Assembly: GCF_008329705.1 (NCBI RefSeq)
Contig: NZ_VTSX01000012.1
Span: 1 to 64,000 of the forward strand
Origin: Chryseobacterium sp. SN22
GTDB lineage: Bacteria; Bacteroidota; Bacteroidia; Flavobacteriales; Weeksellaceae
Direction of reading: 5' to 3'
DNA length: 64,000 nt
Position 1 is the first letter of the stretch. The number at the start of each line of letters is the position of its first letter. The notes below the pieces were generated by a model. The model worked only from the letters and a program-made list of their open reading frames with translations. It made no database searches and was not told where the DNA came from. Of the stretch, positions 17,385 through 25,460 are shown in pieces. Both the position numbers and the translations under genes were made by a program.

Positions 17385-17450
17385 TGTTTTCAATCCGTCA
17401 GAAAGATTGACTGCTCTTTTGCCCATGCGGGTAAAAGGGCACCGAAAACA
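17385..17450 (+). ncRNA. Candidate structured RNA, three-way junction
   Basis: Hand folding gives three helices. The closing stem is TGTTTTC (17385-17391) with GAAAACA (17444-17450). The first arm is a short AATC/GATT hairpin. The second arm is a 12-bp stem from GCTCTTTTGCCC to GGGTAAAAGGGC with loop ATGC, containing only two G-U pairs. It lies between the 27-codon ORF and a terminator. It does not match the core motifs of TPP, purine, hammerhead or cobalamin RNAs that I could check by eye. It may be a 3'-UTR element or an independent small RNA. Confidence 0.35.
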
Positions 17451-17506
17451 TAGCAAAGATTTTACACTAAGGAAGACAACTTTTAATTTTTATAATAGCC
17501 GATAGA

Positions 17507-17535
17507 GTCGAACAGATATTGTTCGGCTTTTTTGT
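17507..17535 (+). terminator. Intrinsic terminator of the small-peptide unit
   Basis: An 8-bp stem (GTCGAACA with TGTTCGGC, loop GATAT) is followed by TTTTTTTG. It ends the 17.2 kb unit just before the AAA+ gene. Confidence 0.75.
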
Positions 17536-17546
17536 TGGATAAGCTT

Positions 17547-17554
17547 TATCTTTG
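17547..17554 (+). promoter_or_regulatory. -7 element for the AAA+ ATPase gene
   Basis: TATCTTTG is an exact TAnnTTTG match 19 bp before the ATG at 17574, immediately after the preceding terminator. It would give a very short 5' leader. The -33 partner is not convincing. Confidence 0.4.
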
Positions 17555-17573
17555 CTGCCATAAATTGAAAGCA

Positions 17574-18290
17574 ATGAACCTGTACAACCTCATTATCCAG
17601 GACAAGGAAGAAATAACGCTTGACGATGTATTCCTGTCGCCCCACAACAAAGAACAGTTTGTACAGCTCATCAAAGAAAACACCTACGCGAAGGAACTGC
17701 AGGAATACGGTCTCCCGGTCAACAACAAGGTGCTTCTGGAAGGAAGTTCCGGCTGCGGAAAAACCATGACGGCTAAAGCCGTTGCCCATGCCTTAGGCAA
17801 AAACATCATCATCCTTAATCTGAGCAACATCGTGTCTTCGCGGATCGGCGAAACGTCCCAGAATATCAAAATGATCTTCGACAAGGCCGCACGGGAACGG
17901 TCGGTCCTTTTCCTGGATGAACTCGACCAGATCGGGAAAGCCCGGGGCAGCGACGATAAAGATGTGGGCGAAATGAGGAGGCTCGTGAATACCCTGCTCC
18001 AGCTCATCGACTATTATCCCGAAAACGCCCTGCTGCTCTGCGCCACCAACCATCCGGAAATTATCGATACCGCTTTGATCAGACGGTTCCAGCTGAAAGT
18101 TAAGTATGAAATGCCTTCAAAAGAATTCCTTGACACCTTCTACAATCAGATTCTGGAAGCATTCCCGGAAGATCTCTGCAACATCGAACGGGAATACGGC
18201 ATTTCCTTTGCCGAAGCGAAAGACCATGCTTTTACGGTAATGAAAGGGAAGTTGATTAAGAAGCTGGAAGAAAATGCTCTGAAAATATAA
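17574..18290 (+). CDS. AAA+ ATPase
   Basis: 238 residues, starting at the ATG at 17574 because the terminator and promoter lie upstream of it. Walker A is GSSGCGKT (57-64), Walker B VLFLDELD (111-118), and sensor 1/arginine-finger regions follow (LLCATNHPEIIDTALIRRFQ, about 150-170). It is a single compact AAA domain of the FtsH/SpoVK/ClpA-N type without a protease or substrate domain. Such stand-alone ATPases remodel proteins, often with a neighbouring partner. The following lipoprotein gene begins 10 bp after its stop, but a cytoplasmic ATPase and a lipoprotein need not interact. The role is unknown. Confidence 0.85.
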   Translation: MNLYNLIIQDKEEITLDDVFLSPHNKEQFVQLIKENTYAKELQEYGLPVNNKVLLEGSSGCGKTMTAKAVAHALGKNIIILNLSNIVSSRIGETSQNIKMIFDKAARERSVLFLDELDQIGKARGSDDKDVGEMRRLVNTLLQLIDYYPENALLLCATNHPEIIDTALIRRFQLKVKYEMPSKEFLDTFYNQILEAFPEDLCNIEREYGISFAEAKDHAFTVMKGKLIKKLEENALKI

Positions 18291-18299
18291 TTCAGCTTT

Positions 18300-18668
18300 A
18301 TGAAATCGAAGCTTTTAGTAATTCTTCTCACCATTTTATTTTCCTGCTCCCAAAAATATACGGGAGAAATTGTCTTTAAAAACTGCAAAGTGGATTATCC
18401 GTTGCATAATGAGGAAAAAGAAATAGAAACATACTATGGAGCCGTTACCAATCAATGGGAATACGAATCTGCTTTGCGAGAATTGGCCCTTTGTCTGTGC
18501 GACCGGTACGATAAGAAACCTGACGAAGAAATTAAAAATAAAATTATCGAAATCGCTCAATACAAATTTGAGTTTTACCCTAGAGATGCGTCATTTAAAA
18601 AAGTAAATTTCGATTCTATTTTAATGAAGAGAAAAGAAATCTTTGATCCTACGATTATTATTGATTAA
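18300..18668 (+). CDS. Small lipoprotein of unknown function
   Basis: 122 residues with a type II signal (MKSKLLVILLTILFSC, lipobox LFSC). The mature part has a central Cys-containing helix (ALRELALCLCDRYDKKPDEE) and a charged C-terminus. I do not recognise the family. It follows the AAA+ gene closely, and its last codons contain the -33 element of the promoter for the ankyrin gene. Confidence 0.6.
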   Translation: MKSKLLVILLTILFSCSQKYTGEIVFKNCKVDYPLHNEEKEIETYYGAVTNQWEYESALRELALCLCDRYDKKPDEEIKNKIIEIAQYKFEFYPRDASFKKVNFDSILMKRKEIFDPTIIID

Positions 18669-18688
18669 AAGATATTGTTTTATATTTG
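18661..18688 (+). promoter_or_regulatory. Promoter of the ankyrin gene
   Basis: TTG (18661-18663) and TATATTTG (18681-18688) are 17 bp apart, an exact fit to the Bacteroidota consensus. The -33 element overlaps the stop codon of the upstream lipoprotein gene; the ankyrin start is 29 bp downstream of the -7. Confidence 0.6.
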
Positions 18689-18717
18689 AAACTAATTTCA
18701 AACAAAACATTAACCTT

Positions 18718-19437
18718 ATGAAAACCAAAAGCCTGTTTGTTGCTTTATCATTATTTACGTTCAGTTCAGTATTTTCCCAAAAAATCTTTAATGCTATTGA
18801 AAGCCGGGATTTTGAAAAGGTCAATAAATTACTGGAGAAAGGCGAAAATATAAATCAGAAATCAAAAGAAGGCATAACGCCATTATATTCGGCAGTCGGA
18901 ACAGGAAATGTAAAGTTGGTTGAACTTCTTATACAGAAAGGTGCCGACGTCAATATGCCTTTGGAAAGCACCGCTACTCCACTGAATTATGCATCACAAG
19001 AAGGATTTGTAAAAATTGTTGAATTACTTTTAAATCATCAGGCCAATCCGAATTTTCAGGATGTTAACGGATGGGCCGCTTTACGGTTCGCTACAAGAAA
19101 TAATAAAATAGAGGTTGTAAAGCTTCTTGTGGAGAATAAAGCTAAAGTAGATACGAGAGCAAACGATCTTGCAACCCCTTTTGCAAGCGCTATTGGGAAA
19201 GGTTATCTGAATATCGCAGAATACCTCATCAAAAATGGTGCTGACATTAACAATATTGATAGTGATCATGAAACACCGATTATGTACTGCTCGCAAGGTG
19301 GAAATGTAGAAACCGTAAAATTCTTACTTCAATATAAGCCTGATTTAACGGTTAAAAACAAAGACGGAAAAACCGCCATGGACTTGGCTGAAGAAAAAAA
19401 CAATACGGAGATCGTAAAGCTTTTACAGTCATCTTAA
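18718..19437 (+). CDS. Exported ankyrin-repeat protein
   Basis: 239 residues; the ATG at 18718 opens a signal peptide (MKTKSLFVALSLFTFSSVFSQ). Six or so ankyrin repeats fill the mature protein, visible as GITPLYSAVGTGNVKLVELL, then ATPLNYASQEGFVKIVELLL and ETPIMYCSQGGNVETVKFLL. Ankyrin domains bind proteins; with export this one would work in the periplasm. Periplasmic ankyrin proteins in other bacteria include catalase partners and inhibitors of secreted enzymes, but neither an enzyme nor a toxin is adjacent. It has its own promoter. Confidence 0.85.
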   Translation: MKTKSLFVALSLFTFSSVFSQKIFNAIESRDFEKVNKLLEKGENINQKSKEGITPLYSAVGTGNVKLVELLIQKGADVNMPLESTATPLNYASQEGFVKIVELLLNHQANPNFQDVNGWAALRFATRNNKIEVVKLLVENKAKVDTRANDLATPFASAIGKGYLNIAEYLIKNGADINNIDSDHETPIMYCSQGGNVETVKFLLQYKPDLTVKNKDGKTAMDLAEEKNNTEIVKLLQSS

Positions 19438-19557
19438 TCCGTAGATGATTGAATATAATAGTTTGTTGAATATTAATTAATATAAGATGAAAATTGGTCG
19501 GGAAATAGTTGAGAGTTACCGGATGATATTGTTTCTACTACAGCCCTGTGACGCACA

Positions 19558-19583
19558 CGGTGGCTGAGGCACTCGAAGCCACG
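19558..19583. repeat. GGTGGCT...AGCCACC palindromic repeat, copy 1
   Basis: The copy reads cggtggctgaggcactc then gaagccacg, an imperfect palindrome with GTGGCT/AGCCAC arms. It belongs to a family with about ten copies in the window. Confidence 0.65.
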
Positions 19584-19654
19584 TCTTGATAGGTGAAAAC
19601 CTGTGGGAGACTTTTCTGGAAGCACAAACGCGAATCTCTCCATACGATATCTTA

Positions 19655-19695
19655 ATACTATGTCGGGATCCCTACGGGATGACAAAACGGAGTGC
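19655..19695. repeat. CCCTACGGGATGACAAA repeat, copy 1
   Basis: The stretch tactatgtcgggatccc then tacgggatgacaaaacgg matches 26388-26430 and, inverted, 43056-43088 in its core (ACTAT, GGGAT/GAT, then ATGACAAAACG). Confidence 0.5.
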
Positions 19696-19750
19696 TGAAA
19701 TCTTTTCGGTCGTTAGTTTTTATACTGAGCAATTTAAATAAATAGTCATC

Positions 19751-19776
19751 CCGGTGGCTGAGGCACTCGAAGCCAC
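19751..19776. repeat. GGTGGCT...AGCCACC palindromic repeat, copy 2
   Basis: The copy reads ccggtggctgaggcactc then gaagccac, nearly identical to the copy at 19558. Confidence 0.65.
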
Positions 19777-19932
19777 TCCTGTCTTTGAGAGACTTTAATT
19801 TAACGGTAATATTTTGTAATCCTAAATCATTAATACGAGAAGGATATTTTATTCCCAAAGAAATTTTTATCCTCATCCATATTTTTTTATCTTTACTCTT
19901 AATTTTTCTAACACTCAAACGTAAGGCGGCAA

Positions 19933-20340
19933 ATGGAACAGAAAATACATCAGGGACGGAATGTAAAACGGTTCAGGGAAATGTTGGGCATCAAACAGGA
20001 AGCCCTGGCTTTTGACCTCGGCGAAGACTGGAACCAGAAGAAAATTTCGGTGCTGGAACAGAAAGAAGTCATAGAAGAATCGTTACTGCAGAAAATATCC
20101 GGAGTCCTGAAAATCCCGGTAGAAGCCTTCCGTAATTTCGATGAGGAACAAGCCATTAATATTATTGCTAATACTTTTCAAGATGATGCAGTAGCTTATG
20201 CTGAACAATATAAATGCACAATAAATCCTCTTGATAAAATCATCCAGTTACACGATCAAAAAATAGCTCTTTACGAAAGAATGCTGAAGGAAAAGGACGA
20301 TATGATGACGAGATTGGAGAACCTGATCAGGTCTAAATAA
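19933..20340 (+). CDS. XRE-family helix-turn-helix regulator, copy A
   Basis: 135 residues. The N-terminal HTH (residues about 8-60) reads GRNVKRFREMLGIKQEALAF and then KKISVLEQKEVIEESLL. The middle (EEQAINIIANTFQDD) is variable. The C-terminus is a coiled coil (ALYERMLKEKDDMMTRLENL). It is a close paralogue of 63276-63683, sharing the first 30 residues and the tail but with an insertion (GEDWNQ) in the recognition region. The family is probably DNA-binding and dimeric; the target is unknown. No mobile-element gene is adjacent. Confidence 0.85.
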   Translation: MEQKIHQGRNVKRFREMLGIKQEALAFDLGEDWNQKKISVLEQKEVIEESLLQKISGVLKIPVEAFRNFDEEQAINIIANTFQDDAVAYAEQYKCTINPLDKIIQLHDQKIALYERMLKEKDDMMTRLENLIRSK

Positions 20341-20437
20341 AAACTCAGATAAAACTTCTATTAAATTCAGGGTATAATTTCTATCCTGGTGAGCCACGGG
20401 TGTGACGCCCGCGGCAGCACTGAAAGAAATACCATAA

Positions 20438-20977
20438 CCGAAAATAAAAACTAATACCATAAAAACAGACAGCCAAAATATCCCCGTACGGAATGCCGGA
20501 ATAGTCCTGTTAAGCCCATTCATTCCCCGGTTGCTTGAACGCCTGAACTTCACTGCTGACGGTCACTTTACCCATCAGCAAAACCGGGAAAAGGCAGCCT
20601 TGTTTCTGCAGTATGTGGTAACAGGAAAGCAAAGCACAACAAATTCTGAATTAGCCTTAAACAAGATCATCTGCGGCCTTTCTCCTGAAGCCATATTATC
20701 CGAAAATATCGAAATTACCACCGAGGACACAGCTTTCAGCGATCAGGTTTTAAACGCCTTAATTTCTAATTGGCGTGCGCTCGGCAGCACTTCCATAGGA
20801 GGACTAAAAGGAAATTTTCTGATAAGAGAAGGCCTTCTTTCTGAATCCCCGGAACACTGGAAACTGAACATAGAACGAAAAGCTTTTGATGTTCTGCTTA
20901 ATCAATGCCCGTTTTCCTTTTCTCTTATTAAATATCCGTGGATGGAGAAACCGCTTGTGGTGGAGTGGGGTTCTTAA
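20438..20977 (+). pseudogene. C-terminal remnant of a contractile-injection-system tape-measure protein
   Basis: The open frame runs from just after a TAA at 20435-20437 to the stop at 20977, about 179 codons, with no ATG, GTG or TTG before 20531. Read through, it gives NIPVRNAGIVLLSPFIPRLL, then LFLQYVVTGK, LNKIICGLSP, NALISNWRALGSTSIGGLKG and a final SLIKYPWMEKPLVVEW. This order is the conserved C-terminal region of the Bacteroidota contractile injection system tape-measure family, whose full proteins are several times longer. The N-terminal part is absent and no sheath, baseplate or spike genes are nearby. It is most likely a decayed fragment; expression as a short protein from TTG at 20531 cannot be excluded. 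Confidence 0.7.
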
Positions 20978-21006
20978 TAAAAACAAAATATGAAACTATT
21001 TCAATT

Positions 21007-21825
21007 ATGACAAAGAAACCTGCACTCATTTTAATATATATTTTTTTAATCTTCAATTCTTGCCAAAAGAAATCAGAACAAAATAAATCTTCCGAAAATG
21101 TTATTATTTTCAGAGATAAATTGGGACATAGCCTATCAAAGAATGATTTACAAAACACAACGGGACAAGTAAATTATGAAATTATGGACAATCAAAATAT
21201 AAATGCAGCTGCTGATCAATTACACAAGGAAGCCAGACAGTTGGGCCAGTCAGGAAAATATGATTTGGCAATTGCTAAACTCCAAGAAGCTATAAAAATC
21301 CAACCGGATTGGGCATATCCTACCTATGATTTAGCTTTTACCTACCTCCTGAAAGGAGATTTCGAAAATGCCTTAAAGTTTTATAAAAAAACAGATGAAT
21401 TAGCTCCGAAAGGATTTTTTACAACTAAAGTCGCCCTTTATACTTTAGAAGGAGAACAGACTGGAAAATTTCCAAAAGGTTTATATCTTGCCTATCTACA
21501 AATTGAATGGACAGATAATAAAGAACAGAAGTTAGAGATCGCAAAAACTTTAACGGATAAAGTTCCCGATTTCGCGCCTGCCTGGAAAGAACTTTCGAAT
21601 CTTTTAAATGGTGATGCAGAAAGACTTGAAGCTATCGAACAGGGTCTTTTAAAAAATCCTGATGCCGACACTGCCGGAATGTTAAAAATAAATAAAGCAA
21701 TACTTTTGAACAATGCGGGAAAAGGTGAAGAAGCTAAAAACCTTTTAGGAAATCTTATTTTTTCAGCGGATTCCACTACAGGTACTATTGAAATGGCAAA
21801 ATTTGCTTTAAAATCGATCTCGTAA
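21007..21825 (+). CDS. TPR-containing lipoprotein
   Basis: 272 residues from ATG at 21007, with a lipoprotein signal (lipobox FNSC). The mature part contains TPR units (DLAIAKLQEAIKIQPDWAYP, then YDLAFTYLLKGDFENALKFY) and a helical C-terminal region (LLKNPDADTAGMLKINKAIL). TPR lipoproteins are usually scaffolds at the outer membrane. The N-terminal 60 residues are low in identifiable features. It follows the tape-measure remnant but I see no functional link. Confidence 0.75.
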   Translation: MTKKPALILIYIFLIFNSCQKKSEQNKSSENVIIFRDKLGHSLSKNDLQNTTGQVNYEIMDNQNINAAADQLHKEARQLGQSGKYDLAIAKLQEAIKIQPDWAYPTYDLAFTYLLKGDFENALKFYKKTDELAPKGFFTTKVALYTLEGEQTGKFPKGLYLAYLQIEWTDNKEQKLEIAKTLTDKVPDFAPAWKELSNLLNGDAERLEAIEQGLLKNPDADTAGMLKINKAILLNNAGKGEEAKNLLGNLIFSADSTTGTIEMAKFALKSIS

Positions 21826-21963
21826 AATAAATTTAATTAAATCCTTTTAACTCGTATTTAACCTGAATCATTAAAAATTCCAGGAATCAATCTGACGTAT
21901 TTCGCCGAATTGAATAAAGCAATAAGATTATCTGAATATTATCAACAAAATAGAAATCTTAAC

Positions 21964-21994
21964 AAAAAAATCCCTCTCAGTCACGAGAGGGATT
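21964..21994 (-). terminator. Intrinsic terminator after gcvP
   Basis: A 10-bp perfect stem (21969-21978 with 21985-21994) is followed on the minus strand by a U-rich run (seven A on the plus strand). It lies 22 bp past the gcvP stop codon. Confidence 0.8.
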
Positions 21995-22015
21995 CATATT
22001 ATAGATCAGATTGAA

Positions 22016-24874
22016 TTACATATAAGCTTCAATTGGCTCGCAGGTACAAACTAGGTTTCTATCTCCGTAAGCTTCGTCTACTCTGGAAACGGTTGCGAAG
22101 AACTTGTGGTCTCTTACCCACTCCAATGGATAAGCGGCTTTTTCTCTGCTGTATGGTTTATCCCATGAATCGGAGATCACCACCTGCTCGGTGTGCGGCG
22201 CATTTTTTAATACGTTATTGGCAGCATCAGCTTCACCGTTGGCGATTTCATCGATCTCATGTTTGATGGCGATTAAGGCTTCTGCGAAACGGTCGATTTC
22301 AGCTTTGCTTTCGGATTCGGTCGGCTCGATCATTAACGTTCCGGCTACCGGGAAAGAAACGGTTGGGGCGTGGAATCCGTAGTCCATCAATCGTTTGGCC
22401 ACATCAGCTACTTCAATTCCTAGAGACTTGAACTGTCTGAAATCGACGATACATTCGTGAGCTACTTTTCCGTTTTCGTTGGAATATAAGATCGGGAAAT
22501 GTTCCGCTAAGATTTCTTTCAGGTAGTTGGCGTTTAGGATCGCATGTTCCGTTGCTTTCTTCAATCCAGAAGTTCCCAGCATCTTGATGTAAGCGTAAGA
22601 AATGTTCAGGATCAGTCCGGAACCGTAAGGCGCTGCCGAAATCCCGTCGATCGACTCATTCCCTCCTACTTTGATGTTCGCGTTGGAAGGCAGGAAAGGA
22701 ACCAGGTGTTTCGCCACACAGATCGGGCCTACTCCAGGACCTCCTCCACCGTGAGGAATCGCGAAAGTCTTGTGAAGGTTCAGGTGACAAACGTCTGCCC
22801 CGATATTTCCAGGACTGGTATACCCCACCTGAGCGTTCATGTTGGCTCCGTCCATGTATACCTGACCGCCATGTTCGTGAATCAGAGACGTGATTTCTTT
22901 AATGTTGGCATCGAAGAATCCGTAAGTAGACGGATACGTGATCATCACACACGAAAGGTTTTCGGAATGCTGTTCGGCTTTGGCTTTCAGGTCCTCGAAA
23001 TCGATTTCCCCGTTCTCCAGGTTTTTCACGACAACGATCTTCATTCCGGCCATGGCAGCAGAAGCCGGGTTGGTTCCGTGCGCCGACTGTGGAATCAATA
23101 CCACGTTTCGGTGACCTTCGCCTCTTGCGATATGATATTCCCTGATCACCATCAGTCCTGCATATTCTCCCTGGGCCCCTGAATTCGGCTGAAGGGAAGT
23201 TCCTGCAAAACCGGTAATTTCCGCTAAGTCTTTTTCCAGCTCACGGATCATTTCCTGATATCCTCCGGCCTGGTCTACCGGTACAAACGGGTGGATGGCA
23301 CCCCAGTTGTCCCATGAAAGCGGAAGCATCTGGGTAGCGGCGTTCAGCTTCATCGTACATGATCCCAAAGAAATCATGGAATGCGTCAGCGATAAATCTT
23401 TTCTTTCAAGACGCTTGATGTAACGCATCAATTCGGTTTCCGTATGGTATTTGTTGAATACTTCTTCGGTAAGGATTTCGTCTTTTCTTAAATTCTCTTC
23501 CGGAATGCTGTATCCTTCTTTGATTTCCAGTTTGAAAGTCTGCTTGTCCTTGAACTGGGCGAAAGAAGCCATCAGGTAGTTCAGCTTCTCCAGAGTCGTA
23601 CTTTCGTTGATCGCAATGCTTACCACCCCTTCCGTGAAATAGTTCAGGTTCAGCTTGTGGTCCAGCATCATTCTCATCAGCCTTTTCTTATCCTCTTCAT
23701 TGATCGTGATTTTTACCGTATCGAAGATCGGCTCTTCCACGATTTCGTAACCTAATGCTTTCAGTCCGCCTTTTAAAGCGTTTGCTTTGAAGTGGATCTG
23801 GTCAGCGATATAATTTAATCCTTTCGGACCGTGGTAAACGGCATACATTCCGGCCATTACCGCCAGAAGAACCTGAGCCGTACAGATATTGGACGTTGCC
23901 CTTTCTCTTTTGATGTGCTGCTCTCTGGTCTGCAACGCCATTCTCAGGGCACGCTTTCCGTAAGCATCCTGGGAAACCCCGATGATTCTTCCCGGAATAT
24001 CCCTTTTGTAATCTTCCTTACAGGAGAAAAATGCCGCGTGAGGCCCTCCGTAACCCAAAGGAATCCCGAATCTCTGCGTCGTTCCTACGGCACAGTCGGC
24101 GCCCATGGATGCAGGAGATTTCAATTTCACCAAAGCCATCGGGTCGCAGGCAACCACCACCTGAAGGTCTGATTTTTTATATTCGGCAATATCTTCTGTA
24201 TAATCCAGAACAATCCCGTTTTTCCCCGGATACTGCAACAGTACCCCGAAGTAAGAACCGTCAAGCTCATGCGTTTTGTGATCCCCTTCTACGATCTCGA
24301 TTTCAAGACCTTCCGCCTTTGTTTTCAGTACGGAAACCGTCTGAGGCAATACCAGATCCGAAACGAAGAACTTGTTGGCCCCTCCTTTCTTCTGGTCTTT
24401 CGTCCGGTTGTTGAAGAACATGTGCATGGCTTCCGCAGCTGCCGTAGATTCATCAAGCAATGAAGCGTTGGCCAAGGCAAAACCGGTAAGGTCGCACACC
24501 ACCGTCTGGAAATTAAGAAGCGCCTCCAGTCTTCCCTGGGCGATTTCCGCCTGGTAAGGCGTATAAGCCGTATACCAGCTCGGGTTCTCGAAAATGTTTC
24601 TCTGAATAGCTGACGGCAACAGGGTATTGTGATATCCGAAACCGATGTAGCTGGTGTAATCCGTATTCTTGGACGCCAATTCCTTGGAGTGGTTCATCAT
24701 CTCATACTCGGAAAGCGGGGCTGAGATGTTGAGATCCTTTTCTAAACGGATAGAGGAAGGGATGGTTTGAGAGATAAGCTCTTCGACACTTGAAACGCCA
24801 ATTTTTTCCAGCATCGCCTGTTTATCGGCTTCGTTCATGGAAATGTGACGGCTCACAAACTGTTCTGTATTCAT
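22016..24874 (-). CDS. gcvP: Glycine dehydrogenase (decarboxylating), P-protein
   Basis: 952 residues, the length of a full single-chain GcvP. The PLP-binding Lys lies in CHLNLHKTFAIPHGGGGPG (about residue 700). The N-terminal half has the pseudo-symmetric P-domain (YIGFGYHNTLLPSAIQRNI; PYQAEIAQGRLEALLNFQT). It carries out the first step of the glycine cleavage system, decarboxylating glycine and passing the aminomethyl group to the H-protein lipoamide. It is monocistronic; gcvT and gcvH are not in this window. The upstream 0.4 kb has no recognisable glycine riboswitch. Confidence 0.97.
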   Translation of the reverse strand: MNTEQFVSRHISMNEADKQAMLEKIGVSSVEELISQTIPSSIRLEKDLNISAPLSEYEMMNHSKELASKNTDYTSYIGFGYHNTLLPSAIQRNIFENPSWYTAYTPYQAEIAQGRLEALLNFQTVVCDLTGFALANASLLDESTAAAEAMHMFFNNRTKDQKKGGANKFFVSDLVLPQTVSVLKTKAEGLEIEIVEGDHKTHELDGSYFGVLLQYPGKNGIVLDYTEDIAEYKKSDLQVVVACDPMALVKLKSPASMGADCAVGTTQRFGIPLGYGGPHAAFFSCKEDYKRDIPGRIIGVSQDAYGKRALRMALQTREQHIKRERATSNICTAQVLLAVMAGMYAVYHGPKGLNYIADQIHFKANALKGGLKALGYEIVEEPIFDTVKITINEEDKKRLMRMMLDHKLNLNYFTEGVVSIAINESTTLEKLNYLMASFAQFKDKQTFKLEIKEGYSIPEENLRKDEILTEEVFNKYHTETELMRYIKRLERKDLSLTHSMISLGSCTMKLNAATQMLPLSWDNWGAIHPFVPVDQAGGYQEMIRELEKDLAEITGFAGTSLQPNSGAQGEYAGLMVIREYHIARGEGHRNVVLIPQSAHGTNPASAAMAGMKIVVVKNLENGEIDFEDLKAKAEQHSENLSCVMITYPSTYGFFDANIKEITSLIHEHGGQVYMDGANMNAQVGYTSPGNIGADVCHLNLHKTFAIPHGGGGPGVGPICVAKHLVPFLPSNANIKVGGNESIDGISAAPYGSGLILNISYAYIKMLGTSGLKKATEHAILNANYLKEILAEHFPILYSNENGKVAHECIVDFRQFKSLGIEVADVAKRLMDYGFHAPTVSFPVAGTLMIEPTESESKAEIDRFAEALIAIKHEIDEIANGEADAANNVLKNAPHTEQVVISDSWDKPYSREKAAYPLEWVRDHKFFATVSRVDEAYGDRNLVCTCEPIEAYM

Positions 24875-25243
24875 TTTTATTTATTAGATTTTGTTTGTAA
24901 AAAAGATGGGTAAAATTACGATTTTTTGGAAAATTGTACAACTAAATCGAAATCATAAATAAATAACGCAAAGTATTCTATCTTATTTAAAATTAAGCCG
25001 TTTTTATTGCTATTTTAAGTATAAATTAATCCAAAACCGGTTTTATCATCAAAAATAATTCACAATCCGCATTTGAAAAATTCACAAAATCGACTATTCA
25101 TTTTTTCTATACGGGAGAATACTAAAAACGGTTAATGTTTTTTATGAGAGTTCACAAAAGCACGGAAAATGATAACGTAAACAATTAAGTGTTAAAAGAA
25201 TAAATATTTTCAGATTTTATTATCTGTATTTATTCTAAATTAA
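24875..25243. other. AT-rich gene-free interval upstream of gcvP
   Basis: Very AT-rich leader and promoter region shared by gcvP (leftward) and the small Cys-rich gene (rightward). No riboswitch-like conserved core is visible and no ORF of note is present. Confidence 0.5.
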
Positions 25244-25251
25244 TATATTTG
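25244..25251 (+). promoter_or_regulatory. -7 element for the Cys-rich small gene
   Basis: TATATTTG is an exact TAnnTTTG match ending 4 bp before the ATG at 25256. The transcription start would fall on or just after that ATG, so the mRNA is probably leaderless, or starts translation at the second ATG (25262). Confidence 0.5.
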
Positions 25252-25255
25252 CATC

Positions 25256-25411
25256 ATGAATATGATCGTTCCTTTCAAAGTACCGCCGTTGGCTCCTGCT
25301 TTCTCAATGAATACCGAAGAAATTTATTGCGGCGAAAAGAAATCCTGCTGCAAGAAATTCAAAAAAGGGAAAAGATGCAAAAAGTGTCCGGGAAATAAGA
25401 AACTGGCTTGA
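25256..25411 (+). CDS. Small basic Cys-rich protein, possibly leaderless
   Basis: 51 residues from the ATG at 25256 (49 from 25262). The N-terminus is Pro-rich and neutral (MIVPFKVPPLAPAFSMNTEE). The C-terminal half is dense in Lys and Cys (YCGEKKSCCKKFKKGKRCKK, then CPGNKK), with five Cys including CC and CKKC, suggesting a metal site. I do not recognise a named family, but a promoter at the right distance and a composition unlike random sequence support it as a real gene. A GGAAGCTGG repeat follows 2 bp after the stop. Confidence 0.6.
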   Translation: MNMIVPFKVPPLAPAFSMNTEEIYCGEKKSCCKKFKKGKRCKKCPGNKKLA

Positions 25412-25413
25412 TT

Positions 25414-25443
25414 GTAAGAGGGAAGCTGGTGGCTGGAAGTTCT
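25414..25443. repeat. GGAAGCTGGA repeat, copy 2
   Basis: gtaagagggaagctggtgg then ctggaagttct starts 2 bp after the stop of the Cys-rich gene, as copies at 7953 and 58572 do behind other rightward genes. Confidence 0.6.
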
Positions 25444-25460
25444 ATGCAGCAATACTGCCG

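Larger units (their letters stand above)
19438..19932. other. Gene-free interval with repeat elements
   Basis: 495 bp with no supportable gene. It contains two copies of the GTGGCT palindromic repeat (19558-19583 and 19751-19776), one copy of the GGGATCCCTACGGGATGACAAA unit (19655-19695), and a spaced sequence running into the XRE gene. Confidence 0.6.

Noticed and set aside
17385-17450. Hammerhead ribozyme or TPP/purine riboswitch
   Set aside because: The CUGAUGA/GAAA core, the TPP motifs and the purine junction residues are all absent, so the fold is reported only as an unassigned three-way junction.
19658-19918. A leftward ORF of ~86 codons opposite the gap before XRE copy A
   Set aside because: It runs across two intergenic repeat families, has no promoter and reads as low-complexity; a shadow of the repeats.
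20248-20553. Leftward ORF of 101 codons with a hydrophobic stretch opposite the tape-measure remnant
   Set aside because: Overlaps the XRE gene and the remnant, which both have protein-family support in the other frame. The hydrophobic stretch is a by-product of the reverse strand.
24875-25243. A glycine riboswitch upstream of gcvP
   Set aside because: Read by eye for the tandem glycine aptamer pattern; no conserved core or paired stems are visible in the AT-rich leader.
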